Assembly (NCBI GenBank): GCA_041396125.1
Contig: JAWKZG010000002.1
Span: forward strand, 248,001-312,000
DNA from: JAWKZG01 sp041396125
Lineage (GTDB): Bacteria > Pseudomonadota > Gammaproteobacteria > Competibacterales > Competibacteraceae
Reading direction: 5' to 3'
DNA length: 64,000 nt
The first letter of the stretch is position 1. Every line of letters begins with the position of its first letter. The notes under the pieces were generated by a model, which worked only from the letters and a program-made list of their open reading frames with translations, searched no databases and had not been told where the DNA came from. Made by a program: the position numbers and the translations under genes. This document shows positions 62,238 to 64,000 of the stretch, in pieces.

Positions 62238-63818
62238 ATGAGCGAGACAGAGACCCGCCGTTCCCCCCGTGGGGTGAGTCGTCGCGGTGCCCGCGCCGCT
62301 ATGATCGCCAAACGCAGTGCGCCGTTACCGGATGCCATGCGCCCGGTGAGAGCCGGCCTGGAAGGTGGTCGTTACCGGCTGTTAAGTGAGGCGGATATAC
62401 AGAAAATTCACCATGCTGCGCTGGATATTCTGGCTACCATCGGGCTGGTTGATGCAATCCCGTCATGCATTGCAGCGGTCACGGCAGCGGGTGGCGAGCT
62501 TACTGCGCAAGGCCGCTTATTGTTTCCGGCCGCACTGGTCGAAGATACCCTGGCCAAGGCCGCCCGGCATTTTGTATTGCACGGCCAGACGCCAGCTCAC
62601 GATATGGAGCCGTGGGGTAAAAAAATCTATTTTGGCACGGCCGGTGCTGCGGTGCATATCGTTGATGCACAAACCGGTGTGTACCGGGATTCCACTCTGG
62701 CTGATTTGTACGACACAACGCGTCTGGTCGATGCGTTGGAGCATATTCATTTCCTGCAGCGACCATTGGTAGCGCGTGATTTGAGCGATTCCTTCGAGCT
62801 GGATATCAATACCTGTTATGCGGCTGTCGCGGGCACCACCAAACATGTCGGCACCAGTTTTATTAAACCCGGGCATGTGGATGCCTGCCTGCAAATGTTG
62901 CATACGATTGCCGGCGGCGAAGAGGCCTGGCGGGCGCGACCGTTTGTCAGCCAGTCCAATTGTTTTGTGGTGCCACCGCTGAAGTTCGCTCAGGATGCCT
63001 GTGCCTGTCTGGAAAGCGCTGTTCACGGCGGTATGCCAGTGCTGCTATTGTCCGCGGCACAAGCCGGTGCGACTAGCCCGGCAGCACTGGCCGGGACAAT
63101 TGCCCAGGCCGTCGCCGAGGTGCTGGCTGGTCTGGTGTACGTGAATGCGCTGAAGCCGGGTCACCCAGCTATTTTCGGCACCTGGCCGTTCGTGTCCGAT
63201 TTGCGCACCGGGGCGATGTCCGGCGGCAGTGGCGAGCAGACGCTGCTGATGGCAGCCTGTGCCCAGATGGCGCAGTTTTATGATTTGACCGGCGGTGTTT
63301 GTGCGGGTATTTCCGATTCGAAAATTCCCGACGCGCAAATGGGCTTTGAACGGGGTTACAGCCACGCGCTGGTGGGTAATGCGGGTGCTAATCTGATCTA
63401 CGAATCGGCTGGCATGCATGCCAGCCTGCTGGGTTTCTGCCTGGAAAGCGCAGTGATCGACAACGACGCTATCGGCGCGGCTTTGCGCACGGTACGCGGT
63501 ATTGAAGTGAACGACGATACCCTGTCGCTGGCGGCCATTCGTGACGTCTGTCTGAACGGTCCGGGGCATTATCTGGGCCATGCCCAGACCTTAAGCCTGA
63601 TGCAGACAGAATATTTGTACCCGCTGGTAGCGGATCGATCCAGCCCGAAAGAATGGGTCGAGAACCAGTCCCCTGGTATTCTGGATCATGCCCTGAAAAA
63701 AACCCGCGAGATTTTAAGCACGCATTATCCGGCGCATATCCCGGTGGCTATCGATCAGCAGTTACGGGCGCAGTATCCTATTAAATTACCGCGTCAGGCT
63801 ATGCGCGCGGCGCACTGA
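62238..63818 (+). CDS. MttB-superfamily corrinoid methyltransferase, non-pyrrolysine
   Basis: A 526-residue TIM-barrel protein of the trimethylamine methyltransferase superfamily. The opening YRLLSEADIQKIHHAALDILATIGL and later WGKKIYFGTAGAAVHIVDAQTG, FLQRPLVARDL, GTTKHVGTSFIKPGHVDACLQML (by parts), GGSGEQTLLMAACAQMAQFY and GMHASLLGFCLESAVIDNDAIG follow the family. The reading frame has no in-frame TAG, so pyrrolysine is not used; such members demethylate quaternary amines like glycine betaine or proline betaine, passing the methyl to a corrinoid protein. No corrinoid protein gene is within the window. The start follows GAGG by 13 bases. Followed after 39 bases by a DMGDH-like gene. Confidence 0.87.
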   Translation: MSETETRRSPRGVSRRGARAAMIAKRSAPLPDAMRPVRAGLEGGRYRLLSEADIQKIHHAALDILATIGLVDAIPSCIAAVTAAGGELTAQGRLLFPAALVEDTLAKAARHFVLHGQTPAHDMEPWGKKIYFGTAGAAVHIVDAQTGVYRDSTLADLYDTTRLVDALEHIHFLQRPLVARDLSDSFELDINTCYAAVAGTTKHVGTSFIKPGHVDACLQMLHTIAGGEEAWRARPFVSQSNCFVVPPLKFAQDACACLESAVHGGMPVLLLSAAQAGATSPAALAGTIAQAVAEVLAGLVYVNALKPGHPAIFGTWPFVSDLRTGAMSGGSGEQTLLMAACAQMAQFYDLTGGVCAGISDSKIPDAQMGFERGYSHALVGNAGANLIYESAGMHASLLGFCLESAVIDNDAIGAALRTVRGIEVNDDTLSLAAIRDVCLNGPGHYLGHAQTLSLMQTEYLYPLVADRSSPKEWVENQSPGILDHALKKTREILSTHYPAHIPVAIDQQLRAQYPIKLPRQAMRAAH

Positions 63819-63857
63819 TCCACTGCCGGTCTGACGTCCTGAATTAAGAGGAAAAAA

Positions 63858-64000
63858 ATGGCAAGTTTACCTACAACAGCACGAGTGGTGATTATCGGTG
63901 GCGGGGTGGTTGGCGTGTCCAGCCTTTATCATCTGGCGCGTTTAGGCTGGACTGATTGTGTGCTGCTGGAAAAAAACGAACTCACCGCCGGCTCGACCTG
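63858..64000 (+). CDS. Dimethylglycine/sarcosine dehydrogenase-like flavoprotein (3' truncated by window edge)
   Basis: The first 47 residues are visible: MASLPTTARVVIIGGGVVGVSSLY, then HLARLGWTDCVLLEKNELTAGST. The GGGVVG dinucleotide loop, the acidic end of strand 2 (LLEK) and the ELTAGST segment match DMGDH/sarcosine dehydrogenase flavoproteins, which demethylate N-methylglycines and hand formaldehyde to THF. AAGAGG precedes the ATG. Partner of the MttB-type gene. Confidence 0.82.
   Translation, partial: MASLPTTARVVIIGGGVVGVSSLYHLARLGWTDCVLLEKNELTAGST

Noticed and set aside
62238..63818. Pyrrolysine-containing trimethylamine methyltransferase.
   Set aside because: The 526-codon frame has no internal TAG, and no pyl genes are in view.
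1..64000. CRISPR arrays, tRNA or rRNA genes, prophage or integron.
   Set aside because: No regularly spaced repeats, cloverleaf-like sequences, rRNA stretches, integrase or phage structural genes were found by eye; a weak tRNA could be missed without a covariance search.

Overview
The window looks like a contig from a heterotrophic, C1-metabolising gammaproteobacterium, roughly 55% G+C by eye. The evidence is the mix of SprT, a GspF-type protein, REC/PAS-GGDEF-EAL proteins, IclR/GntR/LysR regulators, REP-like palindromes whose translation reads VIPAQAGIQ, and many TRAP and ABC uptake systems. It is not a phage or plasmid. No rRNA, tRNA, CRISPR array or intact insertion sequence was seen.

Layout. 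1-5 kb: end of a metallophosphoesterase, a betainyl-CoA-type thioesterase, a Fur-family repressor, a REC-GGDEF-EAL protein and an orphan GspF-like protein. 4.3-10.3 kb: a catabolic locus with a divergent IclR regulator, a PhyH dioxygenase, a three-part TRAP transporter and an SMP-30-like lactonase. 10.4-15.8 kb: a secreted caspase-like protein, an aminotransferase with an alanyl-tRNA editing protein, an aquaporin and SprT. 15.75-16.04 kb: an inverted-repeat element with a RAYT transposase remnant. 16-21.2 kb: an oligopeptide-type ABC importer. 21.6-26.5 kb: an acyl-CoA ligase, a PNPOx-like protein, then an AT-rich AIPR-family defence gene between two different palindromic repeats. 26.5-30.5 kb: a second TRAP system with an FMN 2-hydroxyacid dehydrogenase. 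30.6-40.3 kb: CPBP protease, TPR protein, GT10 fucosyltransferase, lipoprotein, FGGY kinase, FAD/Fe-S dehydrogenase and amidase.

The most interesting region is 41.5-57.2 kb, where every gene is on the minus strand. In transcription order they are a GntR regulator with a perfect operator, a ThDP enzyme of the 2-hydroxyacyl-CoA lyase/oxalyl-CoA decarboxylase superfamily, a formyl-CoA:oxalate CoA-transferase (Frc), a free-standing 10-formyl-THF hydrolase/formyltransferase-type protein, formate-THF ligase, a universal stress protein, a two-subunit NAD formate dehydrogenase, malate-CoA ligase (MtkA/MtkB) and serine-glyoxylate aminotransferase. The set reads as a route that makes formyl-CoA or formate, then either oxidises it to CO2 with NADH or loads it on THF, and connects it to the serine cycle. 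The ThDP enzyme lacks the Tyr-Glu pair of classical oxalyl-CoA decarboxylase and matches the lyase/acetolactate-synthase pattern instead. At the right edge, a non-pyrrolysine MttB-type methyltransferase followed by a dimethylglycine/sarcosine-dehydrogenase-like gene, with a divergent LysR regulator, suggests that methylated amines or betaines also feed C1 units.

Caution: at least a dozen otherwise well-conserved genes are broken by single-base indels, several in homopolymers and densest at 33.7-43.7 kb. This looks more like sequence error than gene decay, so interrupted genes are reported as single features with the breakpoints given.
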